64,000 nucleotides of DNA from Halichondria panicea (taxonomy: Eukaryota > Porifera > Demospongiae > Suberitida > Halichondriidae), in assembly GCF_963675165.1 (NCBI RefSeq), contig NC_087389.1, positions 1,460,001 to 1,524,000 on the forward strand. Reading direction: 5' to 3'. Shown here piece by piece: positions 11,001-22,896 of this stretch. Position numbers and translations under genes: made by a program. Position 1 is the first letter of the stretch, and every line of letters begins with the position of its first letter. Below the pieces are notes generated by a model. That model worked only from the letters and a program-made list of their open reading frames with translations, was not told the origin of the DNA and did not search any database.

Positions 11001-12369
11001 GCCTCCAGTAATGCAGAGCAGGTCGTGATTGCCGTGGGGAAGAAGCTGTTCTACCTGGAGATTACCAACGATGCTATCAAACAAATAACGTGTGTGCAAT
11101 CTGCACTCTATCGTACAAGAACACATCTGTATTATAGACAGACTAATTTATAGTCCTTCCTAAAATTGCAGCTTATGATTGTTGTTGTGTATGTAATGTA
11201 GGTAGGCTATATTACATCCCCCCTGCAGTGAAGCGGTGATGGAGTACGAGGTGGCGTGTGTGGATGTGACCCCCCTGGGAGATGAAAGGAAGAGCAGCAT
11301 TGCCACCATTGGCCTCTGGACTGACATTTCAGTGAGGGTGCTCACTCTACCTTCTCTGGAAACCATTTACACTGAACCTATCCCAGGAGGTAGGTACTCA
11401 CATAACCAGCATGTCACATTCATACGACTTATATTGGGGGATAGAAAGCGGGGGAGAGGGTGAGGAAGAAAGGGGACAGGGAGAGAGTATTCTTGTGTAT
11501 AATCATGTGATTGTCACATGCAGATATTATTCCTCGCTCTATTCTGATGGTTGTGTTCGGGGGAATAGCCTATCTCCTGTGTGCCCTTGGTGATGGTACT
11601 CTGCTCTACTACCAGTTGGAGCCCACCACTGGCCGACTCTTCTCTAGCAAGAAGGTCGTACTGGGTACAAAGCCTGTCACATTGAAGACCTTCAAGTCAA
11701 GTGACAGTCACGTGACCAATGTGTTTGCCTGCTCTAATCATCCAACCATCATCTACTCCAATAATCAGAAGCTTCTCTTTTCAAACGTCAATCTTAAGGT
11801 ACATGTGTGTATGTGTTTGCTTATCAGTCAGCTGAAACCGAATCAACTACATGTACAATTAGCATGAAATGCAAGATAATGCTCAGACGATTTAAAAACC
11901 CTGAGGGGCACCCACTTAACCCCCCCTCCCTAAAATATCATGTGCTATCGCACATGGATATCTAGCTCAACCCCCCTGCATCTTTTTTTTTTTATAAAGG
12001 AAGGCTTGATTTGTGTTTGTATAGGAGGTGAACTACTTATGCAGTCTGAGCTCTGAGGCGTTCCAAGACTGCCTGGCTGTGGTTGATGACACCACTCTCA
12101 CCATCGGCTCTGTCGATGACATACAGATGCTACACATACAGAGTATTCCCTTGGGCGAGTCACCAAGGTAACTCATTAACCAGCTGCTTTTTACGTGTAT
12201 CAAGCACACGCACACCAGAGGAGGTCCGACATGCGTGCACGAATCACTACAAGTTCAGTGCATTGATGTCATTGCGGTCATGTGATAACGTACAGACCAA
12301 ATGTACTAGCACTTGTAGTGATTTGTGCACGCATGCCGGACCTTCTCTGCACGCACACGCACACACACA

Positions 12370-12407
<38 letters not shown>

Positions 12408-15400
12408 TACACAGGCGTATAGCGTACCAGGAGAGCTCAGGAACATTCTTAGTGGCCAGTTCTCGTATTGATACAACCAACAGCGACAACCCCGGTCGCT
12501 TTCAGCCAAGCCGAGAGAGGTGAGTCCTCCAATCAGATTTAAGCTTTGCCTTCATTTACTCCCCCCTTACTTCAGTGTGAGCACGTCATTGGGAAATCTC
12601 ACAGTGGGTGTGGCTCCAGATGGATTGGCTGCACCTCTTCCAGACATATCCGGAGAGGTTGAAGTATTCTCATTGATACTCTATGATCAGAATTCGTTTG
12701 AAGGTGAGGTCAATTTTATTGCCATATTTTAATTTATCCATCTCCCCCCCCCCCCCCTCTCAGCAATCCATGGCTACCAGCTGTGCCCGATGGAGCATGC
12801 TCTGAGCATCACCTCGTGTCCACTGGGGGCGGGGGATTCTCAACAGGTTTATTACATTGTGGGAACAGCTTTCGTTAATCACATGGAGAGGGAACCCACC
12901 CAGGGAAGGGTGCTCGTGCTGGAGGTCACTGAAGGTCAGTTGCCTGTACACTTAATTCTTAACCCCTGTGTAAGCAGCAGCGTTGAAGCTTTGAAACAGC
13001 CATAACTTTGGTTCCGTTGGTCCAATAATGTTAATTTTATGATTTTCTGAAAGCTTAAAGGAGCTCGTTCAGATGGTATGCTCAAATCCCAAATTTTGGA
13101 ATGGGCTATAATTTCCTACCATGGGATATATAATTATAGCCTATAGTATTTTGTCAAAACAGGGCCAACATAGACTTTTAATTTTAACACACCATCTGAA
13201 ATGCCTCTCTAAGCTACATGTGTATCAGAAAATTTTAACGTGATTGGACCAACGGCTAAAGTTATGGCCGTTTCTTTAATTAACGTTATGTATATGTATA
13301 CGAGACATTATTGTCTAAAGAAGTAGTTTTGTAGAGTTTATAAAGACGCTTGGTGGCATGTACTGTATGTTATGTAATTCCCCTCAGGGCGAATATTGCG
13401 ACTGATTCACGAGCAGCTTCGTGACGGGGCAGTGTATCAGGTGGTGTCGTTTGGGGGACAGCTGGTCATCTCTGTCAACAGTCTGGTCTCCGTGGCATCT
13501 TGGAGTGAGGACTCATTGACTCTCTCTGAAGAGGCAAAGTACACAAACAACATTCTCTCTCTCTTTGTTAAGACCAAGGGAGACTTTATATTGGTGAGTA
13601 GTGAAGACCCCCCCCCCCCCACATTGTCACAACAGAAAATGTTGCCTTTGTTGCAGATGCAGTGTACTATAAATGTATGTAGAAACAGCAAATAAAGTCA
13701 TCCCGTACATATGTACATGTAAAACCAGCTAAGTAGATTCTGTTTCTCATCAGCCACAACTGGCGCTGATGAGAAACAAGGAATCACTTTGCCTGGCCCA
13801 ATTTATTATACACATTATGTAGTTTATAATATTCAAACAATGCAAGCCCCTCTCCCATATCCCCAGGTGGGTGACCTCATGCGATCATTGAAGCTCCTCC
13901 GCTTCACTGTGGATGGAGTCAAGAGCTCTCTAACGGAGATAGCACTCGATGTGAACATGAATCCCTCCTTCCTGTCGGCCATAGAGATGCTGGACGACGA
14001 GAATTACATCGGAGCTGACGGTAGACACATCTTCACCTGTCAGAAAAACACGTACGTAAAAATGGACACTCTTGTGATAGTGTTTGAACTCCTTGAACAT
14101 TCATTATAGCGACAGCTAGTATATTAAAGTATGTATATTGTATATAGAGCAGCATTCCCTTTAATATATTGTAATTGCATCTGAAATTCTCGTTTGATTA
14201 TGGGAATGGATGGATGCCTTTTTTTTAATAGCAGACAATTGCATTTTAGTATGACCTATAATCAGCAGTTGTTACCCCCCCCCCCCCCCCCATCCCGCTC
14301 AATACAGTGAGGCAGCTGTGGAACAGGACATGCTGTACATGTCTCAACCATCTCGTATCTACATTGGAGACAACGTGAATGTGTTTGGTAGAGGTGAGGG
14401 ATCTGAGGTTGTGGGTTAGAGCTAGGTACATGTGTTTGGTAGAGGTGAGGGATCTGAGGTTGTGGGTTAGAGCTAGGTACATGTGTTTGAATCTTGACCA
14501 TGCACCTGTCATGTGTGTACAGGCTCTCTGGTGATGGAGCATCCTGGCTCTGGCCCCTCCCCCATTCAGGGAAAGCCCCTGTTATTTGGCACTGTTCACG
14601 GGGCGATCGGTCTCATTGGACATCTCACTCGAGATACGTTCTCCCTCCTCTCCAAGCTACAAGATAACATGGCCAAGGTGGTGACTAGTGTGGGGAGCAT
14701 AGAGCACAGTGTGTATCCTCTCAACAGCTACAAGGAGATTGTTGACCATTAATTATCAATTATTATATTAAAGTTTCCTTGACAATCTTGTGTGATCAGA
14801 TATCGATCATTTGCCAATGATCACAAGACGAAGGTGGCGGAAGGCTTCATTGATGGAGACCTAGTGGAGAGATTCCTTGACTTGTCTCAAGCACAGATGA
14901 ACGACATTGTTGCAGGAATCAAGGTAAACACAAAGCTCGTTACGAACTAGCTACTATTGTATAATTACAGTTTTGTGTAACTCTATATCAATATTGAGTG
15001 TGCTGTCTGCCCTTTGATAATAGAGAATGTGCTTGAGAACTGAGGAAGAATCGTCTATGCATGTCATGGTGTCCTGCTTAATCTACATTACATACCGTCA
15101 AGAGTTTATAAATGAGAGAGTATCGAACGTAGGCATACTGTGTATCAGTATGCGGAGAGTAACGTGACTTCCTGTATCTGTCACAAGCTTAGAATTTGAC
15201 ACTGTCCAATCCAAGTGTGGGTGATGTAATCTATAATACTCTCTCCTCTATTATAAACTCTTAATACCGTACACGAATGACTTTTCAGCTGAGAGTTAAT
15301 TGGGACTCTTAATTGTCTTTATTTTCTTTGGTATATTATGCAGACTATGGACGCCCAGGGACAGGAAGTGGATGCCCAAATCGATGATGTCATTAAACTA

Positions 15401-15427
15401 GTGGAAGACTTCTCCAGACTACATTGA
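8059..15427 (+). CDS. DDB1: DDB1, CUL4 ubiquitin-ligase adaptor
   Basis: Twenty-two exons from 8059-8268 to 15344-15427 close in frame to 1148 residues (human 1140). The N-terminus [56 protein letters not shown]-like and [11 protein letters not shown] blocks, VNVFGRGSLVMEH and the C-terminal DFSRLH follow animal DDB1 throughout, giving three beta-propellers and a C-terminal helical domain. It links CUL4-RBX1 to DCAF substrate receptors and, with DDB2, recognises UV lesions in the nucleus. Intron 3 begins with GC rather than GT (exon ends at 8714; GAG then gcaaga). Introns hold four small inverted-repeat elements, two microsatellite or poly-C tracts and a duplicated 5' splice site at 14381-14482. 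RBX2, a different cullin partner, lies at 31697. Confidence 0.97.
9356..9554. mobile_element. ~200-bp MITE, ACCGTATAGCG family, in DDB1 intron 4
   Basis: Ends are accgtatagcgagtaat and, inverted, attacccgctatacggt. Inner parts are also self-complementary (taccccacgaaaatta against the left arm). The interior carries ggcgtggcttaccggaatgc, also seen in the copies at 55994-56193 and, diverged, 28436-28604. No coding capacity. Confidence 0.8.
12217..12350. mobile_element. ~134-bp foldback MITE, GGAGGTCCGACATG family
   Basis: Left arm agaggaggtccgacatgcgt continues to acaagt and is repeated inverted at 12311-12350 with two or three changes, giving arms of about 38 bp. It lies in DDB1 intron 13 next to a CA repeat. 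The outer ends match those of the element at 53031-53153 in GNL3L. Confidence 0.75.
12351..12413. repeat. CA-rich microsatellite
   Basis: Interrupted (CA)n with gcacatac variants, running directly into the 3' splice site of DDB1 intron 13. Confidence 0.85.
12993..13274. mobile_element. ~280-bp inverted-repeat MITE in DDB1 intron 16
   Basis: The left end gaaacagccataactttggt and the right end inverted (gaaacggccataactttagc) continue as imperfect arms of roughly 90 bp through ccgttggtccaat and cagatggt. The centre is AT-rich. No frame of note. Confidence 0.75.
14381..14489 (+). repeat. 51-bp tandem duplication that copies a DDB1 5' splice site
   Basis: Identical 51-bp units start at 14381 and 14432, followed by the first bases of a third. 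Each unit contains the last 13 exon bases and the donor (ttggtagag|gtgaggg). Use of the second donor would add 51 exon bases that read into an in-frame TAG, so only the first can give full-length DDB1. Confidence 0.85.
15093..15273. mobile_element. ~180-bp imperfect inverted-repeat element in DDB1 intron 21
   Basis: aagagtttataaatgagagagtat on the left is mirrored by atactctctcctctattataaactctt on the right, with accgt-containing ends. The arms are about 30 bp with gaps. Moderate certainty that it is a MITE rather than a chance foldback. Confidence 0.55.
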
Positions 15428-15687
15428 TTACTTAGGACACCACCCTTTCAATTAATGTATTTCTACTGTTTATTGTGACTATATAATATTATGTGCACAG
15501 CATTTAATCACTTCAGTACGCTTATTAATTAAATCAATTTTTGTTGAAGAACTGCATATTGATAACAAAATTACATAATTAGGAGTGATTTGAGAAAAAA
15601 CAACACTAATATAATAATAATGCATGTAGTGTAATAAACCTATACACACTACACACTGCACACCACAGCTACGTGTCAAAATATAGT

Positions 15688-17350
15688 TCAGTCTTTTGCA
15701 TCCCTTTCTTTCATGTGGGAGTAATCAGGGGGGACTAATGCGAGGGGCGGGGGACGTAGCGAGGAGAGGACAGGCATCAGCGACGCTATGTCCGTTTGGA
15801 AGGAGGAGGGGAGGAGGGAAGTGGGTGTGGCCTTGTCGCTCTGCAGGGATGGAGTGTACAGTGGATGAGATGTGTAGAGCTGCGTCTATAGTACATGAGT
15901 GCATATTATATTGCATTGTGTAACCACCTCAAGAAACAGTTGGATTGGAAAATTAATGCCTATAGACACAGTGACTGAAACTGAAACTGACCTTTTGCTC
16001 CTCTGATCCTCCTAATTTGTATGCCCCAAGATCCACCTCCTCGTAGCCGGCCGAGGACATCCTCACATCGTACTGCTCGGGAGGTGTAGTGGGCGGGGCC
16101 ATGGTGGTGGTTGTGGTGGTGGGTGGTGGGTCTGGTTGATGTAGACAGGTCTGAATGAGGGCCTTCCCAGCCTCTGAGGTGATCATGGGTTGTAACTTGG
16201 GTGTGGCAAAGGTGTACACATGACCTGTCTCTGAGGCAACCATCAGCATCACCTGTGGATACAAACAATCTCCATTAATGGTATTGTAATGTTGCTAGGA
16301 GACTACTCTACATACCGCAGATAATAAACACAAGTGTACACAATCTTATTATCTTACTTAGCCACAACAAACATGTTGAGAGCTAATCGACAAAGCAGCG
16401 GAATAATAATAATTTACAAAAATGTCTACACTCACCTGCGTGCCAGTCAGTGTGCTCAACTCGTACGCTTTCTTCATAATGTTCGACTTTCGCTTTGAGA
16501 ATGTTGTGTATCGTCTCAGCTTGTTCTTAATGTACTTCATGGGTATCTTGACACGCCCTCGAGTCTTCTTGCCCGGGGCTGGTTTAGGCTTTGGTTTGCC
16601 TGCGTCCTCGTCACTATCGCTGACCTCTGATCCTACCCCCTCGGCTGACGGCTGCTCGTCACGTGACTACAAACAATAGATAGAGAGTTATATACATGTA
16701 CACAGTGCATCTAAGACATATGTACAGTACATACCATGCACAAACTCTCAGTACAACATAAAACAGGGAGTCCTAATGTTACTGACAGTAAGGGTCTCCC
16801 AAGTACAATGTACAGTACACATACAGTAGTATGCCCTTTTCCTCTTTCCCCCTCTCTCCATTGAATTCAACAGTTACTGTAATAATTATTGTACGATTAT
16901 TGTACTGATACTGGAACACAAACTACTATTGAAACTCCTCCCCTCTACACACTCACGCTTGAGCCGGGTCCATCTGCTTGTGAAGTGAGGAACTGAGTGG
17001 CCAGATCCGACTGACTATACGCCACACTGGAACTTGAGGTGAGGTAACCTTCCCCGTACACTGGGGATCTCAACATGGCGTCGTGGGTGTGTCCATTCTT
17101 AGGAGGGAGGGCAGTCTGGTCATGTACAGTGTGGGGTGGGTTGAGGAGCATTGCTGCTTGTGCCATTGTCAGGTTGTTAAAATATTCAGAAGCATGCTGT
17201 TCGCTCATCTGAAGAGCAGCTGAACTTGGGGAGATGGCAACCTGCAGTATGGAGAGAGAGAATGAAAACTCAGCCTCTAGATTTTCTCTACTCTACATGT
17301 ATTCTCTTTAAACCGAAACCTTATCTTCTCAAAGATATAGAAATACAGTA

Positions 17351-17386
<36 letters not shown>

Positions 17387-18560
17387 CACACACACACATC
17401 ATTGTCAAGTGTACAATACACAACAATGTAGTATAGTATAAGCTAGTAGTACTGTCAACCTCGGTATACACATAACAATGCAACACAAGTGAAGTGCACT
17501 ATGAGCAACAACACTCACCAACACTTGATGAAGTTCCCCACAGTGAATCTCCAATATTCCGCCAGCTTTCAACATTTCCTCCTGCTCCGGAGAGACGGGT
17601 AGCACCTCCTCCCTCACCACCGTCGCCAGGCAACAAACCAGCTCCACCTCTTTGGACAATTGTGGGTAGACCATCTCGACGTGACAGCTTTCTTTCTTAG
17701 ACACCTTCACTAGTTGTATCGAAGGCCGTGAAATCATCAAGAACCCACCAAACCAGTCCATGAATTGAGCGAGTTGGCCAACGGTGAGCTTGGAGAAATT
17801 CTCATCAACTTTTAAGACGAGCTCACAGAATTCTGATTGTGATGGTGGCTCGTAATAGGAAGGACACTCCAACATGTTTCGTTTCGAGAATTCATTGAAT
17901 TGAGTCTTATACTGTTCAAGTTTTGCTTTGTCTGATTCCGAGCCGAGCTTGTTGATAAGTGTATCGAGTAGCGAGTAGTTGAAGAAAGAAGTGAGAGAGG
18001 AGACAAATTGTACCAGTTGTGCGTGAGTGTTGGCTTCTTTGAGAGTGGACAGCTGGTGGGAAAGGAGTGGGGTGTGTGCGTGAGGGGGTAAGAAAGCTTC
18101 GATACCCTGGAGCAGCTGAGAAATAGTATCAACGGGAACACGACGATTAGTTAGCGACTTCAACACAGACGATTCTAAAGTCGAGAACAAGCCGGATATC
18201 TGCTGGTGTTCGAGACAAAGCTTTCCGATTCGAATCAGCCGGTTGGAATCAGAGACACCGTCCATATCGAGGTTAGGGAGAGCCCCTAAGAGAGAAGGGG
18301 AGGGCTTAGGGCAACCTTTCTTGAGGAAAGTGCTGACAGTGCAGTTGCCACAGTCGCAGAGTGTCGACAAGTGAGCTTCGTCGATGGCAACAGAGTGTCC
18401 ATTCTGACTCTTGTCCGAGACTTGTGCTTTCGATCGCTTCTGCCTCTTGGAAGAACTGGGTAGCACTAATTGAGAGAAAGAACTGAATGTAATATATAGG
18501 GTCACACTTAAACAGCTATTTGAATAGAAACTTGGGTACTGATCACTTACAATCTGTCAT
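15688..18560 (-). CDS. SRF: SRF-type MADS-box transcription factor with an extra 319-residue N-terminal domain
   Basis: Six exons (18560-18551, 18465-17519, 17241-16957, 16666-16436, 16252-15992, 15885-15688) close in frame to about 643 residues. Residues about 450-540 are a clear SRF MADS box plus SAM extension: TRGRVKIPMKYIKNKLRRYT, MKKAYELSTLTGTQ, MVASETGHVYTFATPKLQPM, then a Pro/Thr-rich tail with SSAGYEEVDL. SRF binds CArG boxes and controls immediate-early and cytoskeletal genes. Residues 1-319 are foreign to other SRFs: a basic start, a C-D-C-G-N-C-T-V cluster (40-47), GCPKP (54-58), then helical sequence including SFFNYSLLDTLINKLG. I remember similar regions in many sponge proteins of unknown function. 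Phase 0 joins at exon 2 to 3 make a fusion likely. An alternative is two genes, with SRF starting at the ATG at 17208. Confidence 0.7.
17353..17399. repeat. CA microsatellite in the intron between the N-terminal domain and SRF exons
   Basis: (CA)n interrupted once (aacacac), inside the 277-bp intron 17242-17518. Confidence 0.85.
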
Positions 18561-18844
18561 TATGGCATTTACAAAGCCAGAAGTACTTTAATGCTGTATG
18601 ATCCAGGTGACAGTTTGGCACACTGACTCGATTAGAAAGGAGACATCATCAACGAAGTCAAGACGATCTCATGGGCTGGCTAAAGGAGTGGTTTTAGTTG
18701 ACAACATACACCCCTGGTGTTGAGGGGATTTCCCAAACAAGAGATAGAAGAGGGCGTGGCCAGACTAAATGTTATCCAATGTACACAAGAACTTGTCGGT
18801 TGGCTGTCTGTGTACAAGTGTGGTTCACTGTGACCTGTGCTCAG
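18561..18844. promoter_or_regulatory. Divergent promoter region of the SRF and LRAT-like genes
   Basis: The start codons lie 284 bp apart and face away from each other. If the LRAT-like gene starts at an upstream in-frame ATG (for example near 18779), the shared space is shorter. I looked for an SRF site (CC, six A/T, GG) and saw no perfect one. Confidence 0.4.
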
Positions 18845-19529
18845 ATGATAATGGACTTCTCCTACCAGAAAACTGTTATTAAAGATATTAGAACACTAAA
18901 GCCAGGTACGTAGTAGATATATACATGTCGTCAAACCACGAACCAAATGCCTTTCTTTCCTCCTACGTACATGTACAGGCTCCCACGTTAGAGTGATTCG
19001 TATGTCAAGCTCCTCCAGCAAGCATGGCTTATATGACCACCACATGTTGGTAGCGAGTGTCCCGACCCATCGCAAGCAGCTGCATGTCATCCACTACTCC
19101 CAGGCTGGAGGGGAGGGTGCAGGATCACTCAATAGCTTCGGGTTCGGAGGCGGAGAGGAAGGGGGAGCAGCTGAAGTGCTCGAGGAAACTGTTACAATCT
19201 CTGATGGGGACACGATTGAGTTACTCGAGTACCCTGGCAATGTCAAGTGCTTTTCAGCTGAGGAATCAATTCAGAGAGCAAAGCAAAAACTTGGGGAGAA
19301 GAAGTACAGCGTAATCTCAAACAATTGCGAGAGTTTTGTGAACTGGGCCATCACGGATCAAGCTGTTAGCAAGCAAATTCAGGAGGGTTTATTGGGTACA
19401 GCGGCAGGTTTTGTGGCAGGTGCAGCTCGTGGCTATTTCAAGGAGGGTGGAAACTGGTCGACCGCCGTCAAGGAAGGTACCACCGGAGCCTCGAATGCAT
19501 TCTCACGCTACAGGGAAAACAGAAACTAG
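18845..19529 (+). CDS. LRAT/HRASLS-type (NlpC/P60 fold) protein
   Basis: Exons 18845-18905 and 18979-19529 give 203 residues. The LRAT-type catalytic set is visible: His in GLYDHHMLV, a second His in LHVIHYSQ, and the Cys in NNCESFVNWA (about residue 136), matching the N-C-E-H-F signature. The family contains acyltransferases and phospholipases A1/A2 (LRAT, PLAAT) and uncharacterised members; substrate cannot be told here. The tail is Gly/Ala-rich (GLLGTAAGFVAGAARGYF) and might contact membrane, though it is weakly hydrophobic for a transmembrane helix. Start uncertain: two or three upstream in-frame ATGs exist; 18845 was chosen because conserved-looking sequence begins there. Confidence 0.75.
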
Positions 19530-19671
19530 CCAGTGACTATAATTATGTTATGTACTTTATGTTTGTGTTTTAAAAACACTGTAACGTCATGTTCATTATT
19601 TTTAGAGTGTCAGTATGATACAAAAATTGTAAAGCGAAATGTTTAAGCAAAGATGTAGTATTAATGACTGA

Positions 19672-21249
19672 TTAATTTGTTTTCTTTTTCCTTCTCTTAT
19701 CCTTATTATCCTTCTTTTCCTTATATAGTCCTGATTGTTTTGCTGACTGGGCCAGGCGTGCTCCAAATGCATTTTGTATTGGTAGTCTGTCGATTAGGAA
19801 GCGAACCAGGTTGGGTTCACTGAATCCCACCATCATCCCCGTGAATGCCAGACAAACCACACCCACTACAATGTGTAATAGACTGTAGAGCCAGCCATAC
19901 TCACAGCAGAGACTAGCCTAGTGTGAGTGTGTGTGTGGGGGGGGGGGTAAGTACACGCAAGAGTTCATGGTACACGAAATAGGACTTATAATAGTGAACT
20001 CATAGTACTTAATAGTAATATGATTGTGTGCTTATGTGCAATTGAAGTCATACTTCTGAGCCAGTTGTGATGGCCATGGCTGTTAGAAGAGAGCCTATAG
20101 ACCAGATAGAGGGGAGGGCGTCTAGTAGGGGAGTGTGGGGGGTGGCAGCAAAGAATGAGTGAATGAAGTGACAGCTGTGGGCAATTCTAGTTGCCATGTT
20201 GATGCAGTTGGCAAGGATGAAACCCACTCCCCCTATATAGCGAGAGAGGAGGAGGGAAGAGCCGAGAAACACAAACGAGAATAGCAGCATGGAGCGATTG
20301 TAACTACAAGGAGGGGAGAGTTATGATAATTATTGAAACAACAATAAATCATTTACCTGTCGACCCGGGCCTGACTCATGGCAGAGAACATGAAACACTC
20401 AGTCACTCCATTAACGGCCAGCAGGAGTACGTAGACACAGTACCAACGCAGTAAAGTGGGGCCATCTCCATCCGTCAACAGCTCCCCTCCGTATATGCTC
20501 AGTGCCAGATACGAGTAGGCGTATCCAAATGAGAGAATTACGAGAGCAATAATGATGACTAACTTAATGAGAGCCCCGAGGGTGTCTGCGACCAATGGAA
20601 TGTTCTCTGGCTTTTGTTTTTCCACCGGCTCCCCTCGATACAGTGTGTGTGCAAAGAACACATAGAAACTCTCTTCGACAGGCATGAAGATGAAACGCGC
20701 TGCCAATGAACCGAGATTGTTGATGACATCGTACACACCTGAGAGAGAGGTGCGGTCTCTAGCATGGTTAAAGGGGTAAATAATCTCACCTTGTTCGGCA
20801 AAGTTGAGCACAGCAAACAGAGTCATAACGTACTTCTCTCCTGTAGGTATGTTGAAACTAAACTTATCACGTGTGTATCTTGGTTAACTATTATTGTATG
20901 TATCTTATCACTTGTGTGTACCTTAGCAACTGTTATTAGTTATGCTTGCAATCCAATTTAGCTCAATTTCAGTAGCTAGCACTAAAACTGCATGGTATAA
21001 TTATGCCTAACAGTACAAAAGCACGGTTAACGTACCATCAGTGAGTAGTTGTTTGAGAAAGGATTGCTTGAGGAAGCTCCATGACAACTGTGTAAGATAC
21101 GGGTCCATCCAGTGCCCCTGCTCTGGGTCGGTACTTGGCAACAGGTCCCCCACAGTCCGTACTGGCAGCTGCTCACCGTCACACGGAACTTTGTAACGGA
21201 AAATGTAGACGTAGTAGATGACCACGTACCCCACAGAGTAGGCTAACTG

Positions 21250-21328
<79 letters not shown>

Positions 21329-22713
21329 ATGTTGAGTTTATGAGCTGAAATGCTACGGCTTTCTATACTTCTCAATTTGCAACTATAGGAGCACTTGCAT
21401 TTACTTACCTGTCCAGCACAGAATATCATGAGCCCCCATTGTGGAGCTAAGAGGATTCCACTCACGATCACCGCACATCTGAACATTTGAGGCACTCCCT
21501 CGGCCAGTACCTGCACACCACACACACAGTACACCACACACACAGTACACCACACACACAGCACACCACACACACAGTACACCACACACACAGTACACCA
21601 CATACACACACAGCACACCACACACACAGCACACCACACACACAGTACACCACATACACACACAGTACACACCACACACACAGTACACCACATACACACA
21701 CAGCACACCACACACACAGCACACCACACACACAGTACACCACATACACACACAGCACACCACACACACAGTACACCACATACACACACAGTACACACCA
21801 CACACACAGTACACCACATACACACACAGTACACACACCACACACAGTACACCACATACACACACAGTACACACCACACACACAGTACACCACATACACA
21901 TGTACAGTACACCACATACATAGAATCATGTAATCCCATGAATTATTTGGGGGATGGAAGGGACGAAGTTTTACAATACAACAATACAATCTGAAGTTTA
22001 TATTCAAGAATTCGTACCAAGCACACAATACATGTACATGTACACACTTTAGCTAGACTACGTATTTATAATGCATCCTACCTTGAGTGTGACGTACTGC
22101 TGCAGCTGACCCATGATATAGAGTGGTTCAGCAGTGAGCTCCAATAAAGCAGCGAGAGCAAATAATCCCACAGCCAGAGGGTCCCCAGCAATGGCAGGCT
22201 GTTCCAGTAGAGGACTCACCCACAGAAGACCAAACAACAACGAACACACCACTCCAATGGGAATACTGGAATGAGGGGGGGGGGGTGATCACCAACAAAC
22301 AATGGAATAGATACACTCCATTTGGGGGGCTGTAGTTATTTAATATGGGATGAAAACGTGTCAACTTACGAGCACCACATTAGGTTAAGTACATGTCTCC
22401 ACTTCTTAGGCTGTGGTGTCTGAGAGAGACAGGACTTCCTCAGAGCCTCCCGAGATATGAACAGCACGGTATTGTACAGTAGAGTCAATCTGTACCACAA
22501 AACATGATTAAGATCAGTACGAAGGTGTAAACAGTACGCACGTCACGCCCTGCGCAGGTACTCTCACCTTAAGTTTACAACCCCTAATAGCTCAGCTTGG
22601 ATGAATCTGAGGATGAAACCATTGAGGACAAAAGTGCTAGCTCTCATCAAGAGCTGCAGCAGTACATTGTAGGAAGCTGCTCGAGCAGCAGTGTCCAGAT
22701 AATCCTCACTCAT
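19672..22713 (-). CDS. RFT1: RFT1, multi-pass ER membrane protein of N-glycosylation
   Basis: About nine exons between the ATG at 22713 and the stop ending at 19672. Start [20 protein letters not shown], then [16 protein letters not shown]-x-RLTLLYNT, [35 protein letters not shown]-x-[39 protein letters not shown] and [17 protein letters not shown] all follow human RFT1 in order. It has about twelve transmembrane segments and a Lys-rich C-terminus ([14 protein letters not shown]). The family is needed for Man5GlcNAc2-PP-dolichol-dependent N-glycosylation; whether it is the flippase itself is disputed. Two introns carry very long repeats, at 21253-21327 and 21511-21921. Confidence 0.95.
21253..21327. 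repeat. (GT)n microsatellite, about 75 bp
   Basis: An almost pure GT run in an RFT1 intron, plus-strand orientation. Confidence 0.95.
21511..21921. repeat. ~410-bp minisatellite of CACACAGTACACCA-type units
   Basis: Units alternate between caccacacacacagta, cagcacac and cacatacacacacagtac in a higher-order pattern, all within one RFT1 intron. The array keeps long frames open in several registers on both strands by chance; it is not coding. Confidence 0.95.
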
Positions 22714-22896
22714 GGCTAGGCTAGGCTACAGCAACTTGAAGATGCAGAGTGGGAAAATCCCTTACAAGCTAGCTCATCACGGAAGTGATTGCAGCCCGGA
22801 CATGATTTTACACTTTTACAAGGTCTGCTCTGTACTATAACCATACTAGTATACTGTGGCATTATACAAAGCTAAAGTAGCACCAGTGCAGCAAGG
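22714..22896. promoter_or_regulatory. Divergent promoter of RFT1 and the ThiM-like gene
   Basis: Only 183 bp separate the two outward-facing ATGs. No TATA-like box stands out. Confidence 0.5.

Noticed and set aside
21007-22028. Very long open frames on both strands, rich in Cys-Val-Trp or His-Thr
   Set aside because: They come from the CACACAGTAC minisatellite, which lacks stops in several registers. The region is inside RFT1 introns.
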